Assembly (NCBI GenBank): GCA_051016205.1
Contig: CP136534.1
Coordinates: 4,774,001 to 4,838,000 of the forward strand
Direction of reading: 5' to 3'
DNA from: Acuticoccus sp051016205
GTDB taxonomy: Bacteria; Pseudomonadota; Alphaproteobacteria; Rhizobiales; Amorphaceae
Length of the DNA: 64,000 nucleotides
The notes under the pieces are model-generated. The model saw only the letters and a list, made by a program, of their open reading frames with translations. It was not told the DNA's origin and did not search any database. Both the position numbers and the translations under genes were made by a program. Of the stretch, positions 25,481 to 34,157 are shown one piece after another; positions within the stretch are counted from its first letter, which is position 1, and each line of letters starts with the position of its first letter.

Positions 25481-27085
25481 TCATGCGGCCTGCCTTGTGG
25501 CGGCGATCCGGTCGGCGGCGCGAAGGGCCAGCGCCTGCAGGGTGTGAGTGGGGTTCACGGCGGCGGCGGTCACGAACAGGCTACCGTCCACAATCCAAAG
25601 GTTTGGCACATCGTGGCATGCGCCCCAGCGGTCGGTCACGGAGGTTTGCGGGTCGTCCCCCATGCGCGCCGTTCCCATCAGGTGGAAGCCCGCGTTGGTG
25701 GTGAGCGCCACCTCCGACAACTCCTTTGCGCCAACCGCCTCAAGCAGCTCTCGCCCCCTTTCACGGCCGAAGGCAAGGGCGCGCCGGCTATTCTCGCCCA
25801 GCCGATAGGCCACGGCAGCGACAGGACGGCCGTCGGCGTCACTCAGTGTCTTCGACAATGTCACGGCGTTGGCTTCGTCAGGCAGATCGTCGGCGCAGAT
25901 GGAGACCGACAGCGTGTGGTCGAACACCTCTTCAAACCGCGCGTGGTGGTGCTTGCCCCAGGGAATGCGCGGCATCATGGAGCCAAGAGCCGTAAGGAGC
26001 GGGCCGTGGGAGCGCATCACCAACAGCTTCACCCCACGCACGAAGCCGCGCCCGGCATCGCTCTCGTAGAATGCATGGCTGACGATCCCCCCAGCGGTGA
26101 ACCCGCGATGGCCGCCCACGGGCGGCTCGAACCGGCCTGTGACACGGGCAAGCGGGTGAAGCATCAAGCGCCGCCCCACAAGGCCTGACCGGTTCGCCAG
26201 CCCGTCAGGAAATTGCCGCGAGCGCGACATCAACAAGAGCCGCGGCGTGCCGATGCCGTTGGCCGCCACCACCACACGGTCGGCGGCAAGGTGGTGCTCG
26301 CGGCCAGCACCATCGGTCCACAGAACGCCGTCCGCCTTGCCATTGGCACCGAGCGTTACCTCAGACACCCGCGCGCCGGTCAATATGCGCGCCCCTTTCC
26401 GGACCGCAGGGGCGGCATAGGCCATATCTGCGGAGGCTTTGGCGCCTCGTGGGCACAATAGCTCGCAAGGGCCGCAATTGTTGCAAGCGCCGCGGCCAGC
26501 GTATGGGGCCGAGTTGATGGCAATGTCGGCAGGCCACCACGCCCAGCCGAGCCTGTCGAACGCCTCGGCCACTCGCATCTCGGTCTCGTTGAGGCCGATG
26601 GGCGGCGTCTGCCGCTCAGGCATTGGCGGATAGGCTGGGTCGCCAGCAAGGCCTGCAACGCCCATCTGCCTCTCATTGAGGGCGTAGTAGGGGGCAAGCT
26701 CGTCGTAGGTGATGGGCCAGTCGTCGCCCACACCATCCAAAGTGCGCATGGCGAAATCGGACGGGTGGAAGCGCGGCATGTGGCAGGACCACATCACCGT
26801 GCTGCCACCGACGCCTGACACCATCAACGCCTTGATATCGCTGGCCGCATCGTCCACAGGGTCGTCATCGGGCCGGCCACGTACATTGGGGCTGGGGCTG
26901 AAGTCGGTGAGGCGGCGCCACTCCCAATCCTCTGCGGCCGAAGGGGTTTGGGACGGGTCCCACCAGTCGCCACGGTCAAGGACCACCACATTGAACCCCG
27001 CCCCAGCAAGGCGCCAGGCGACTGCCGCACCCGATGCGCCGGCGCCTACGATGGCCACCTCGCACCGGGTCGGCGGGGCGCTCAC
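25481..27085 (-). CDS. GMC-family FAD dehydrogenase with cysteine cluster (copy 2)
   Basis: Flavoprotein of 534 aa, paralogue of 19326-20957. The FAD motif is VAIVGAGASGAAVAWRLAGA, the cysteine cluster is CNNCGPCELLCP near residue 210, and the C-terminal active site is GFHLMGTARMG, then AAVNPTHTLQA, giving His and Asn/His. Unlike copy 1 it has no subunit-3-like gene beside it; the 194-aa gene upstream may be its partner. Last gene of the minus-strand operon that starts with the isocitrate-lyase-family gene. Confidence 0.85.
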   Translation of the reverse strand: MSAPPTRCEVAIVGAGASGAAVAWRLAGAGFNVVVLDRGDWWDPSQTPSAAEDWEWRRLTDFSPSPNVRGRPDDDPVDDAASDIKALMVSGVGGSTVMWSCHMPRFHPSDFAMRTLDGVGDDWPITYDELAPYYALNERQMGVAGLAGDPAYPPMPERQTPPIGLNETEMRVAEAFDRLGWAWWPADIAINSAPYAGRGACNNCGPCELLCPRGAKASADMAYAAPAVRKGARILTGARVSEVTLGANGKADGVLWTDGAGREHHLAADRVVVAANGIGTPRLLLMSRSRQFPDGLANRSGLVGRRLMLHPLARVTGRFEPPVGGHRGFTAGGIVSHAFYESDAGRGFVRGVKLLVMRSHGPLLTALGSMMPRIPWGKHHHARFEEVFDHTLSVSICADDLPDEANAVTLSKTLSDADGRPVAAVAYRLGENSRRALAFGRERGRELLEAVGAKELSEVALTTNAGFHLMGTARMGDDPQTSVTDRWGACHDVPNLWIVDGSLFVTAAAVNPTHTLQALALRAADRIAATRQAA

Positions 27086-27666
27086 GGCCGCGCGACGGCG
27101 TGGGTCGGAAGGATGAGGTCACCCTCAGCGGGCTTTTCGGGCGAGAAGCCCACATAGTCGTAGCCAAGGGGCTGGCGGTCTTCCACGGGGGCGAACCAAG
27201 GCTCCTGTGACCCTGCAAAGTGCTTGGCGAGGGAGCCTTCCACCCGGGCTACCGTCGGCAAGTCCGATGATGGATCGCCTTTGCCGAGCGTCAGCCAGCC
27301 TTCGTCCACCTCAAGGCCGAAATTGGCCCGCTCCACCCGCGTCACATGGCTGTAGCGGTGCATGGGAAGGGGCGCATCGCCATAGCCCCAAAGGCGCACC
27401 CACTCCGTGCGGAAATGGTCGAGGTCCTTGTTGAACCACACGTCTTTCAGGCGGTCGTCACCCTCGATGATCAGAAAGTCGAAGTAGGCGAAGGGGGATG
27501 GGGCATCCATCTTCCAATTGGCGTAGTAGGCAATTCCGGGGATGGAGTTGAAGAATGGGCAGTCGGTCTCCCGCAGCCACGGCTCATACCCCCGGGCCAC
27601 AGCGTCCGCGTTGGTGTTGTAGACGATGAAGACCATCATCGCGCCGGGATTGAGGGTGAAGGCCAT
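27082..27666 (-). CDS. Unrecognised 194-aa protein
   Basis: I do not recognise this family with confidence. The N-terminal part (MMVFIVYNTNADAVARGYEP) and the alternating beta/alpha look recall dimeric alpha-beta-barrel (EthD-like) proteins, then a Trp- and Asp-rich middle and a C-terminal DLILPTHAV. No signal peptide or membrane segment. Start chosen at the ATG sharing one base with the upstream TGA (TGATG); it overlaps the GMC start by four bases, so it is tightly coupled to that dehydrogenase and may be its partner subunit. Confidence 0.6.
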   Translation of the reverse strand: MAFTLNPGAMMVFIVYNTNADAVARGYEPWLRETDCPFFNSIPGIAYYANWKMDAPSPFAYFDFLIIEGDDRLKDVWFNKDLDHFRTEWVRLWGYGDAPLPMHRYSHVTRVERANFGLEVDEGWLTLGKGDPSSDLPTVARVEGSLAKHFAGSQEPWFAPVEDRQPLGYDYVGFSPEKPAEGDLILPTHAVARP

Positions 27667-28271
27667 CAGATCTCGCCCATCATCTCGGCGATGGTGGCGA
27701 CGCGGCCCACAGGGCGCAACGCATCCACCGCCGTGTTGTGAGTCTCTTGGGAGAAGGCGGCGCACCCGTCTTCCAGCAAGATGGCGTCGAACTCACGCAC
27801 GTGCGCATCGCGGAAGGTGGTGGCAACGCCGCCGTTGGTGACGATCCCGCACACCAACAGCCGCTCGATGTTGGTCTTGCGCAGCACCCACTCCATCCGC
27901 GTCATATAAAAGGCGCTGTAGGCGATCTTTTCCACCGTGATGTCGGCGGGGGCGAGCGTGTCCACAAGCTGGTTGCCCCATGACCCTGGCGCAAAGTCTC
28001 CCTTCGTCAGGAACGGCCGCAGCGTTTTCAAATGCGGTGCGATGAGGGGCTCGCCGCCCCGGCCGGGCACAAGGGTGAACTGTGTGGAGACCACGAGCCC
28101 GCCCTTCTGGCGCAAGAGATCGGCAAGGGGTTTGATGCGCTCAGGCAAGGCGGCGATTGCTTCCGCGCCCTGGCCCGCACGCCCATAGGCGCCGTCGGGA
28201 TGTATGAAGTCGTTCTGAAGGTCGACGATCAAAAGGGCGGTGCGCTCGGCACCGGCGGTCGTCCCACTCAT
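27666..28271 (-). CDS. Isochorismatase-family protein with Gly at the catalytic Cys position
   Basis: Protein of 201 aa of the isochorismatase/N-carbamoylsarcosine-amidohydrolase superfamily. The catalytic Asp is in LLIVDLQNDF and the Lys in ITVEKIAYSAF. The expected Cys motif (TSGCV-like) reads CGIVTNGGVATTFRDA, so the nucleophilic Cys is Gly. True isochorismatases also lack the Cys, while amidohydrolases need it. Directly downstream of hydantoinase A, the place where a carbamoyl-amino-acid hydrolase would be expected. Function therefore uncertain. Confidence 0.8.
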   Translation of the reverse strand: MSGTTAGAERTALLIVDLQNDFIHPDGAYGRAGQGAEAIAALPERIKPLADLLRQKGGLVVSTQFTLVPGRGGEPLIAPHLKTLRPFLTKGDFAPGSWGNQLVDTLAPADITVEKIAYSAFYMTRMEWVLRKTNIERLLVCGIVTNGGVATTFRDAHVREFDAILLEDGCAAFSQETHNTAVDALRPVGRVATIAEMMGEI

Positions 28272-30325
28272 GGCCGCTCCACGATGAGGTTGCCGTAGTC
28301 ATCGATGCGGGCGGTCAGGTCCGGGTCGACCACGGTGGTGGCATCCGGCTGCTCAAGGATTGCCGGGCCATCGATCCTCGCGCCCACCGGCAGGGCCAGA
28401 CGGTCATAGACCGAGGTGTGGTGGAAGGCGCCCTGGAACCACACCTGACGCGAGCCGGTGCGCGCGCCCTCGACGGTGGTGTCTGCGGATGGCGCAAGCG
28501 CTGCAAGGTCAAAGTGCGGGCGCACACCAATGGCGGCTGTGCGAAGGTTCACGATGCGGATCGGCACGCCCGACAACAGGCGGCTGTAGCTTGCCTTGTA
28601 GGCGGCTTCGAAGGCCTCGCGCACCATCGCCTCGCTCACCGTCACCGCGCCGTTGTCGTAGGTGGCGGGGATCGGCACACCGAGGGTATGGGTCTGCCCC
28701 ACATAGTGCATGTCGAGCTCGAACACCGTCTCCACACGGTCCACCGAAAGGCGGGCGTTGCGCACCACCTCGTGGGCACTCTTGGCCTCGTCCGCCATGC
28801 GGGTGCCAAGTGCTGCGGCGTCGAGCCCTTCAACGGCAATGTTGAGGGTCTGCACCTGGTCATGGCGAATGTCGGCGATGAGACATCCGAGCGCCGACGT
28901 GACACCAGGATAGCGCGGCACCAGCGCCGCCTTCAGCCCCACATCCTTGATGAGCGCGCCGGCGTGGAGGGCGCCGCCACCGCCAAAGGGAACGGCGGCA
29001 AAGCGGGACGGGTCGTGCCCCCGTTCCACCGACATCAAGCGGATGGCGCCTGCCATTTTGGAATCGGCAATACGCACGATGGCTTCGGCCGCCTCCATGG
29101 GCGAGAGGCCAAGCCTTGCCCCCACATGGCGGTCAATGGCAGCCTTCGCCGCCTCCACGTCGAGCCTGTCGAGGGACCCGCCGATGGGCTTGTCGGCATT
29201 GATGCGGCCGAGGACGATATTCGCATCGGTGAGTGTGGGCCGGTCGTTCCCCATTCCATAGGCGACGGGGCCCGGCCGCGAACCTGCGCTTTCAGGCCCC
29301 ACCTCGATCAGACCGCCAGCGTCCACCCGCGCGATGGAGCCGCCACCGGCGCCGATGGTGACGATCTCAATCATCGGGCTGCGGATGACGAGGCCGAAAT
29401 CGATGGTGGTCTGCGCCGCCAGCGCCGTCTTGCCGCCGACGATCAGCGACACATCGAACGAAGTGCCGCCGAGATCGCCAGTGATGACGTCCGGAAAGCC
29501 TGCCGCCTCTGCAATGGCGGCCGCTGCGATGACGCCCGCGGCAGGACCGGAGAGGGCGGTGCGGGCCGGGGTCTTGCGCGCCCTTTCGGTGGACATCACC
29601 CCGCCGTTGGATTGGATGATGTGGAAGCGGCCATCGAAGGCGGCTTCGTCCAGCGCCCCCTCAAGCTTGCCCAAATAGTTCCCCACCACAGGCTGGAGGT
29701 AGGCGTTCAAGACGGTGGTGGAGGTGCGCTCGAACTCGCGGATTTCCGGCAGAATGCCCGAGGAGGAGCCAAGGCAAGCGTTGGGCCAGACCTCGCACGC
29801 TGCCTCAACCGCACGCTCCTCGTTCTCGTGGTTGGCGTAGGCGTTGACGAAGACGATGGCGAGGGCCTCGGCGCCCTTGTCCAAGAGAGCTTTCGCCGCC
29901 GCCTTGACCGCCTCGGGGTCCACAGGGGTGAGGATAGTGCCGTCCGCAAGGGTGCGCTCCATCACCTCGACGCGCATGTCGCGCTCCACCACGGGGGTGA
30001 AGTCCCCCGTCAGGCCCCATGTGCTGCGGCGGTCGCGCCGGCGCATTTCAAGAACGTCGCGAAAGCCCTCTGTGGTGATGAGACCCACGCGCGCGCCCTT
30101 CCTCTCAAGAAGGGCGTTGGTGCCAACGGTGGTGCCGTGGACAATGGAAGCAAGGTCGGCGATGGCGCCGAAGGTCTGAAGGCCTTGAAGGAAACCCTTG
30201 GCCTCGTCGCCACGGTTGGAGGGGACTTTTGCGGTCGCGAACGCCCCTTCGGTCTCGTCAAACAGGAAGAGGTCGGTGAAGGTGCCGCCCACGTCGACGC
30301 CCACAATCTTGCCGTGGTCGATCAC
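28268..30325 (-). CDS. hyuA: Hydantoinase/oxoprolinase subunit A (HyuA-like)
   Basis: ATP-dependent hydantoinase/5-oxoprolinase subunit A of 685 aa. The N-terminal ASKHA-type phosphate-binding motif is VGVDVGGTFTDLFL, followed by HGTTVGTNALLERKGA and GLITTEGFRDVLEMRRRDRR, and later TGDLGGTSFDVSLI. With HyuB it would open a cyclic imide or N-methylhydantoin ring at the cost of ATP. It overlaps hyuB and the isochorismatase-like gene by four bases each. Acetone-carboxylase-like activity is an alternative for this superfamily. Confidence 0.88.
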   Translation of the reverse strand: MIDHGKIVGVDVGGTFTDLFLFDETEGAFATAKVPSNRGDEAKGFLQGLQTFGAIADLASIVHGTTVGTNALLERKGARVGLITTEGFRDVLEMRRRDRRSTWGLTGDFTPVVERDMRVEVMERTLADGTILTPVDPEAVKAAAKALLDKGAEALAIVFVNAYANHENEERAVEAACEVWPNACLGSSSGILPEIREFERTSTTVLNAYLQPVVGNYLGKLEGALDEAAFDGRFHIIQSNGGVMSTERARKTPARTALSGPAAGVIAAAAIAEAAGFPDVITGDLGGTSFDVSLIVGGKTALAAQTTIDFGLVIRSPMIEIVTIGAGGGSIARVDAGGLIEVGPESAGSRPGPVAYGMGNDRPTLTDANIVLGRINADKPIGGSLDRLDVEAAKAAIDRHVGARLGLSPMEAAEAIVRIADSKMAGAIRLMSVERGHDPSRFAAVPFGGGGALHAGALIKDVGLKAALVPRYPGVTSALGCLIADIRHDQVQTLNIAVEGLDAAALGTRMADEAKSAHEVVRNARLSVDRVETVFELDMHYVGQTHTLGVPIPATYDNGAVTVSEAMVREAFEAAYKASYSRLLSGVPIRIVNLRTAAIGVRPHFDLAALAPSADTTVEGARTGSRQVWFQGAFHHTSVYDRLALPVGARIDGPAILEQPDATTVVDPDLTARIDDYGNLIVERP

Positions 30326-32061
30326 GCCGCGCGGTCCTTTCGAAGCGCGGCGGTGGCCGCCTGGTCGGCCGAGCCGTCCGCGGCAAGGGCAACGTTGTAG
30401 GTGTCACGTGCATCGCTCTTGGTGATGAAGCCGAGGCGTACATCCCTTGCCACGGCTTCGGCGTCACGGGATTGAGGGTCGCCCCAACCACCCCCTCCAG
30501 GTGTCGACAGGCGCACCCGCCCGCCTTTGGACACCTCAACGCCGGTGATCTTGGAGACCATGGGCGGTGTCCCTTCACCGGCCTCACTGCGCCAGGAGAA
30601 GCGTGTGGGTGCGGCAGATGCACCGCCGGCAACCCCAAAGGGCGGCACCTTGCCCCGTTCGCCAAGGAGGGAGACTTCCGCGTCCGTCATCACCTCCACC
30701 TCATAGGTGGCGCCAACACCGCCGCGGTGGGCGCCTGCCCCCGCCGAAGACGGGCGCAACGCCCACTGGCGGAAAATCACCGGATAGGCCGCTTCAAGGA
30801 TTTCCACCGGCGGGATGGTGGCGGTGGAGATGGGATTGTTGGCGTGGTTGAGCCCGTCCGACACGGGGCTGCCGCCAAGCCCGCCGCCAAAGAAGGAGAA
30901 CATCACCCAGCGCGACCCATCCTCGCGATGCCCCGCGATGGAAAGCGCATTGATGGTGCCGAACGGACCGCCGAGGGCAAGGCTCTCGTCCGCCTTCCCA
31001 AGCGCACCGAAGACCACACCGATAAGGCGCAGGATTGTCTCCGTATAGCCTGCCACGGGCTTTGGCGGACCGGCGCCAAGGAGCGAGCCGTCGGTGATCA
31101 CAAAATCGATGGGGCGAAGGCATCCGGCGTTCGCAGGCACGTCGGTGAAGACGTGCTTCAGCGCCACATAACAGGCCGCGATGGTGGTGGAGCGGGAGAT
31201 GTTGATGGGCCCGCGTGCGGCCATCGACGAGCGCGAAAAGTCCAGCTTCAAGCGCTCGCCCTCGATGGTGGCGTCAAGGGCAACGGTCAGCATCTCATCG
31301 GTGATGCCGTCGTTGTCGAGCACATCCTCGAACGTGTAGGTGCCGTCCGGAAGGCGAGCGATGGCGGCCCGCATCAAAGCTTCGGCACGGTCGGAAAAGG
31401 CGTCGAAGGCGGCGGCGATGGTATCGTCGCCGTACTCGTCGAGGAGGTCCACCAAGCGCTTGCCGCCAAGGTCGAGGGCGTTCAGCTGCGCGTTGAGGTC
31501 GCCATAGTTGGACATGGGCAAACGCGAATTCGCCTGGATGATGGCGATGATATCCGCGTTGGTCTTCCCTTCAGAGATCAGCTTGACAGGGGGAATGCGG
31601 AAGCCTTCCTGGAAGCTCTCGGTCGCCTTCGGGTTGTAGCCACCGGGGACATTGCCGCCCACGTCCAGCCAGTGACCGACAGAGGCAATCCAGCAGAACA
31701 GCTTGCCACCCCTGAAGACCGGACGCACCAGGCGAAAGTCGTTGAGGTGGGTGCCGGCGTCGTAAGGGTCGTTGAAGATGAAGGTGTCGCCAGGCTTCAG
31801 CCCACCCTCCTCCGCCACCTTGGCGATGACGGCGCGGACCGCAAAGGCCATCGCACCGACGAAGATGGGAAGCCCGCCCGAGCCCTGCACCAGCGTGTCG
31901 CCAGTCTCGGGGTGGTAAACGCCGTGGCAGGCATCGCGCGCTTCAGCGATGATGGGGTTGAACGCCGTGCGGTAAAGCGTTGCGTCCATCTCGTCGACGA
32001 TCTGCTCCAAGCGACCCTTCAACACCGCGAGGGTGACGGGGTCGAGGGCGGGCTCACTCAC
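30322..32061 (-). CDS. hyuB: Hydantoinase/oxoprolinase subunit B (HyuB-like)
   Basis: Partner subunit of HyuA, 579 aa. Typical elements are DPVTLAVLKGRLEQIVDEMD at the N-terminus, FIFNDPYDAGTHLNDFRLV, the SNYGDLNAQ region, and the C-terminal GGGGWGDPQSRD. Gene order is B then A, reversed from many hyuAB operons. Four-base overlaps on both sides show that ring opening is coupled to the isocitrate-lyase-family enzyme upstream. Confidence 0.88.
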   Translation of the reverse strand: MSEPALDPVTLAVLKGRLEQIVDEMDATLYRTAFNPIIAEARDACHGVYHPETGDTLVQGSGGLPIFVGAMAFAVRAVIAKVAEEGGLKPGDTFIFNDPYDAGTHLNDFRLVRPVFRGGKLFCWIASVGHWLDVGGNVPGGYNPKATESFQEGFRIPPVKLISEGKTNADIIAIIQANSRLPMSNYGDLNAQLNALDLGGKRLVDLLDEYGDDTIAAAFDAFSDRAEALMRAAIARLPDGTYTFEDVLDNDGITDEMLTVALDATIEGERLKLDFSRSSMAARGPINISRSTTIAACYVALKHVFTDVPANAGCLRPIDFVITDGSLLGAGPPKPVAGYTETILRLIGVVFGALGKADESLALGGPFGTINALSIAGHREDGSRWVMFSFFGGGLGGSPVSDGLNHANNPISTATIPPVEILEAAYPVIFRQWALRPSSAGAGAHRGGVGATYEVEVMTDAEVSLLGERGKVPPFGVAGGASAAPTRFSWRSEAGEGTPPMVSKITGVEVSKGGRVRLSTPGGGGWGDPQSRDAEAVARDVRLGFITKSDARDTYNVALAADGSADQAATAALRKDRAA

Positions 32062-32948
32062 GCGGCATCCTCTTCGCGGTTGGCCTCTGACTCGTAGCGG
32101 GCGCCCAACGCCATCATTTCGGGGGTGCCGATGAGGCCGTTCAGACCGTCGAAGTCGAACATCCTGTCCCGGAACGGTGCGTTGGTGCCGTTCTTGTGGA
32201 GCGAGGCGTAATAGTCGCGCGCGGTGCGAGCCATGGCGCGCACGATGCCGCCGGGGAATATGACGATGCGAAACCCTGTACGGCCAAGGTTTTCCGCCGT
32301 TTCGTCAGGTGTCATCCCCCCTTCCACCATGTTGGCAATGAGGGGGCGCAGATGCCCGATGCGCTTTACGATGGCCGAGAGGTCATCAAGGGCTTGCGGC
32401 GCCTCCACGAAGAGGACATCGGCGCCGGCCCCGGCATAGGCCTCGGCGCGCTCCATGGCAGCGCTCATCCCCTCAACAGCGACGGCGTCGGTACGGGCGA
32501 TGATGAGGGTCTCCTCGCTCGCCCGCGCGTCGGTGGCGGCTTTGATCTTGCCGACCATCTCGGCCGTAGAGATGACGCTCTTATCCTTCAGGTGACCGCA
32601 GCGCTTGGGGAAGGTCTGATCTTCAAGCTGGATGCCGTTGGCACCGGCCCGCTCGAAATGGCGCACCGTCCGCTGGGTGTTCAGCGCATTGCCGAAGCCT
32701 GTGTCAGCATCCACAATCATCGGGGTGGGCACGCGGTCGCGGATCTGTGCGATGACCTCTGCCACCTCCGCCATGGACACAAGGCCGATATCGGGCCGGC
32801 CGAGGCGTGTGTAAGCAATGTTGGCGCCCGACAGGTAGACGGCCTCAAATCCCGTGGCAGCGGCGATGGAGGCGGTCAGCGCGTCAGCGACCCCCGGGGC
32901 CACAAGGGGGCGGGGCTCTGCAACGCGAGCCTTCAGGGTCAACGCCAT
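32058..32948 (-). CDS. Isocitrate lyase/PEP mutase superfamily protein
   Basis: Carbon-carbon lyase of 296 aa. The PEP-mutase/ICL barrel motifs are PMIVDADTGFGN, which binds Mg2+, and LEDQTFPKRCGHL, whose KRCGH is typical for methylisocitrate and dimethylmalate lyases. The length fits 2-methylisocitrate lyase-like enzymes rather than full isocitrate lyase. As the first gene of the hyuBA operon it may cleave the dicarboxylate made from the degraded compound. The exact substrate cannot be told from sequence. Confidence 0.83.
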   Translation of the reverse strand: MALTLKARVAEPRPLVAPGVADALTASIAAATGFEAVYLSGANIAYTRLGRPDIGLVSMAEVAEVIAQIRDRVPTPMIVDADTGFGNALNTQRTVRHFERAGANGIQLEDQTFPKRCGHLKDKSVISTAEMVGKIKAATDARASEETLIIARTDAVAVEGMSAAMERAEAYAGAGADVLFVEAPQALDDLSAIVKRIGHLRPLIANMVEGGMTPDETAENLGRTGFRIVIFPGGIVRAMARTARDYYASLHKNGTNAPFRDRMFDFDGLNGLIGTPEMMALGARYESEANREEDAA

Positions 32949-33044
32949 GTCGCAGCACCTCGTGCGATAGGGGTGGCGGAACAGCGTTTGCGCGATTTCT
33001 GTAAGCTCACGCGCGCGCCCTTTCTATTTTTAATCCAGCAAACT

Positions 33045-33072
33045 GTATTAAACAAGTGACAGGCTGCGTCAA
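33045..33072 (-). promoter_or_regulatory. Candidate promoter of the lyase-hydantoinase operon
   Basis: Read on the minus strand, TTGACG (33067-33072) and TAATAC (33045-33050) are spaced by 16 bases in the one AT-rich patch of the 213-base gap between the lyase gene and the epimerase gene. An interrupted dyad TGTTTAATACA overlaps the -10 region and could be an operator. The rest of the gap (32949-33040 and 33073-33161) shows nothing else I can name. Confidence 0.4.
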
Positions 33073-33161
33073 CGAATCTATCGGTCCAAGAGGATCAAGG
33101 GTGGAGGCTGAACTGGGATGGACAAGAGGCAAAGGGCGGACAGGCCAAGGCAGGCGCGCTT

Positions 33162-34157
33162 GTGAGTGTGTTGGTGACGGGCGCCGGCGGCTTCGTCGGC
33201 CTCAACATTGTGGAGCGGCTTTTGGCCGATGGCGAGGCTGTTGTGGCGCTCTCCGACAAACCGCTATTCGGCCCTGCGTTGGAGGCGTTCGCCCCCCTCC
33301 CCGGCACCCTTGAGGTGGTGACGGCGGACGTTTGCTCACCCGCCGACGTGGCGCGCGCCTTCAACGGCCGGAACATTCGCCAGGTGATCCACGGCGCGGC
33401 CATCACGCTGAGTCCGGTCTCCACCTTCGTGCCGGCCGAGCGTGCCATCGACGTCAATTTTCTGGGCACCCGCAACGTCTTGGAAGCCGCGGCGAAGGCG
33501 GGTGTAGAGCGGTTCGTCTACCCTAGCTCAAGCGCCATCTACGGCCCCGCCCCGTTCGATGGAAAGCCGGTGGCCGAGGAGACGCCGACCCGGCCCGCGG
33601 GGGTCTACGGCTTCACCAAGCTTACCTGCGAGCGCCTACTCTTGGACGCACAGACCGAAGGCATGATGGATGTTGCCATCGGCCGCGTCACAGCCGTGTT
33701 TGGCGCATGGGAACACGATACGGGCGTGCGCGAAATGATGAGCCCACCCTTCCAGCTGGCTGGCGCAGCGTTGACGGGCAAGGTGGCAATCCTGCCCTCA
33801 GGCGGCGTTCGTGACTGGACCTCAGGCCGCGATGTGGCAAACGCACTCCTCACCCTTGCACGCACGCAGACGCTGGCCTCGCGGATCTACAACATCTCCG
33901 CCGGCAAGACCTGGCACCCCACCCTCCTGGCCGAGGCCCTCTCCCGTAAACTGGGGCGGCCGGTGGCCAAAGAAGGGTCCGTGGACGAGGCAACCATCGC
34001 CTTCCATGACGATGTGACGCGCGTACGCAGCCCCATCGACAATACGCGCATACGTACCGACCTCGGCCTGACCTTCATGACCCCCGAAGAGGCTGTGGAG
34101 GACTATGCGGACTGGATTGTCACCCACGGCAAGGCAGCGCTGGGCATCGCGAACTAG
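33162..34157 (+). CDS. NAD-dependent epimerase/dehydratase (extended SDR)
   Basis: Extended short-chain dehydrogenase of 331 aa. The NAD-binding motif is LVTGAGGFVGLNIVE, the catalytic Ser-rich strand is YPSSSAIYGP, and the catalytic YGFTK gives Tyr-x3-Lys. These enzymes act on sugars or on hydroxyacids; given its neighbours, a dehydrogenation of a pathway intermediate is as likely as nucleotide-sugar epimerisation. The GTG start follows AAGG. It is alone on this strand, divergent from the lyase operon and overlapping the convergent SDR by four bases. Confidence 0.83.
   Translation: MSVLVTGAGGFVGLNIVERLLADGEAVVALSDKPLFGPALEAFAPLPGTLEVVTADVCSPADVARAFNGRNIRQVIHGAAITLSPVSTFVPAERAIDVNFLGTRNVLEAAAKAGVERFVYPSSSAIYGPAPFDGKPVAEETPTRPAGVYGFTKLTCERLLLDAQTEGMMDVAIGRVTAVFGAWEHDTGVREMMSPPFQLAGAALTGKVAILPSGGVRDWTSGRDVANALLTLARTQTLASRIYNISAGKTWHPTLLAEALSRKLGRPVAKEGSVDEATIAFHDDVTRVRSPIDNTRIRTDLGLTFMTPEEAVEDYADWIVTHGKAALGIAN

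Noticed and set aside
28418..30400. 660-codon open frame on the plus strand over hyuA, and a 541-codon frame over hyuB (30472-32097)
   Set aside because: Both are shadows of well-supported hydantoinase genes on the other strand; no motif and no plausible start context.
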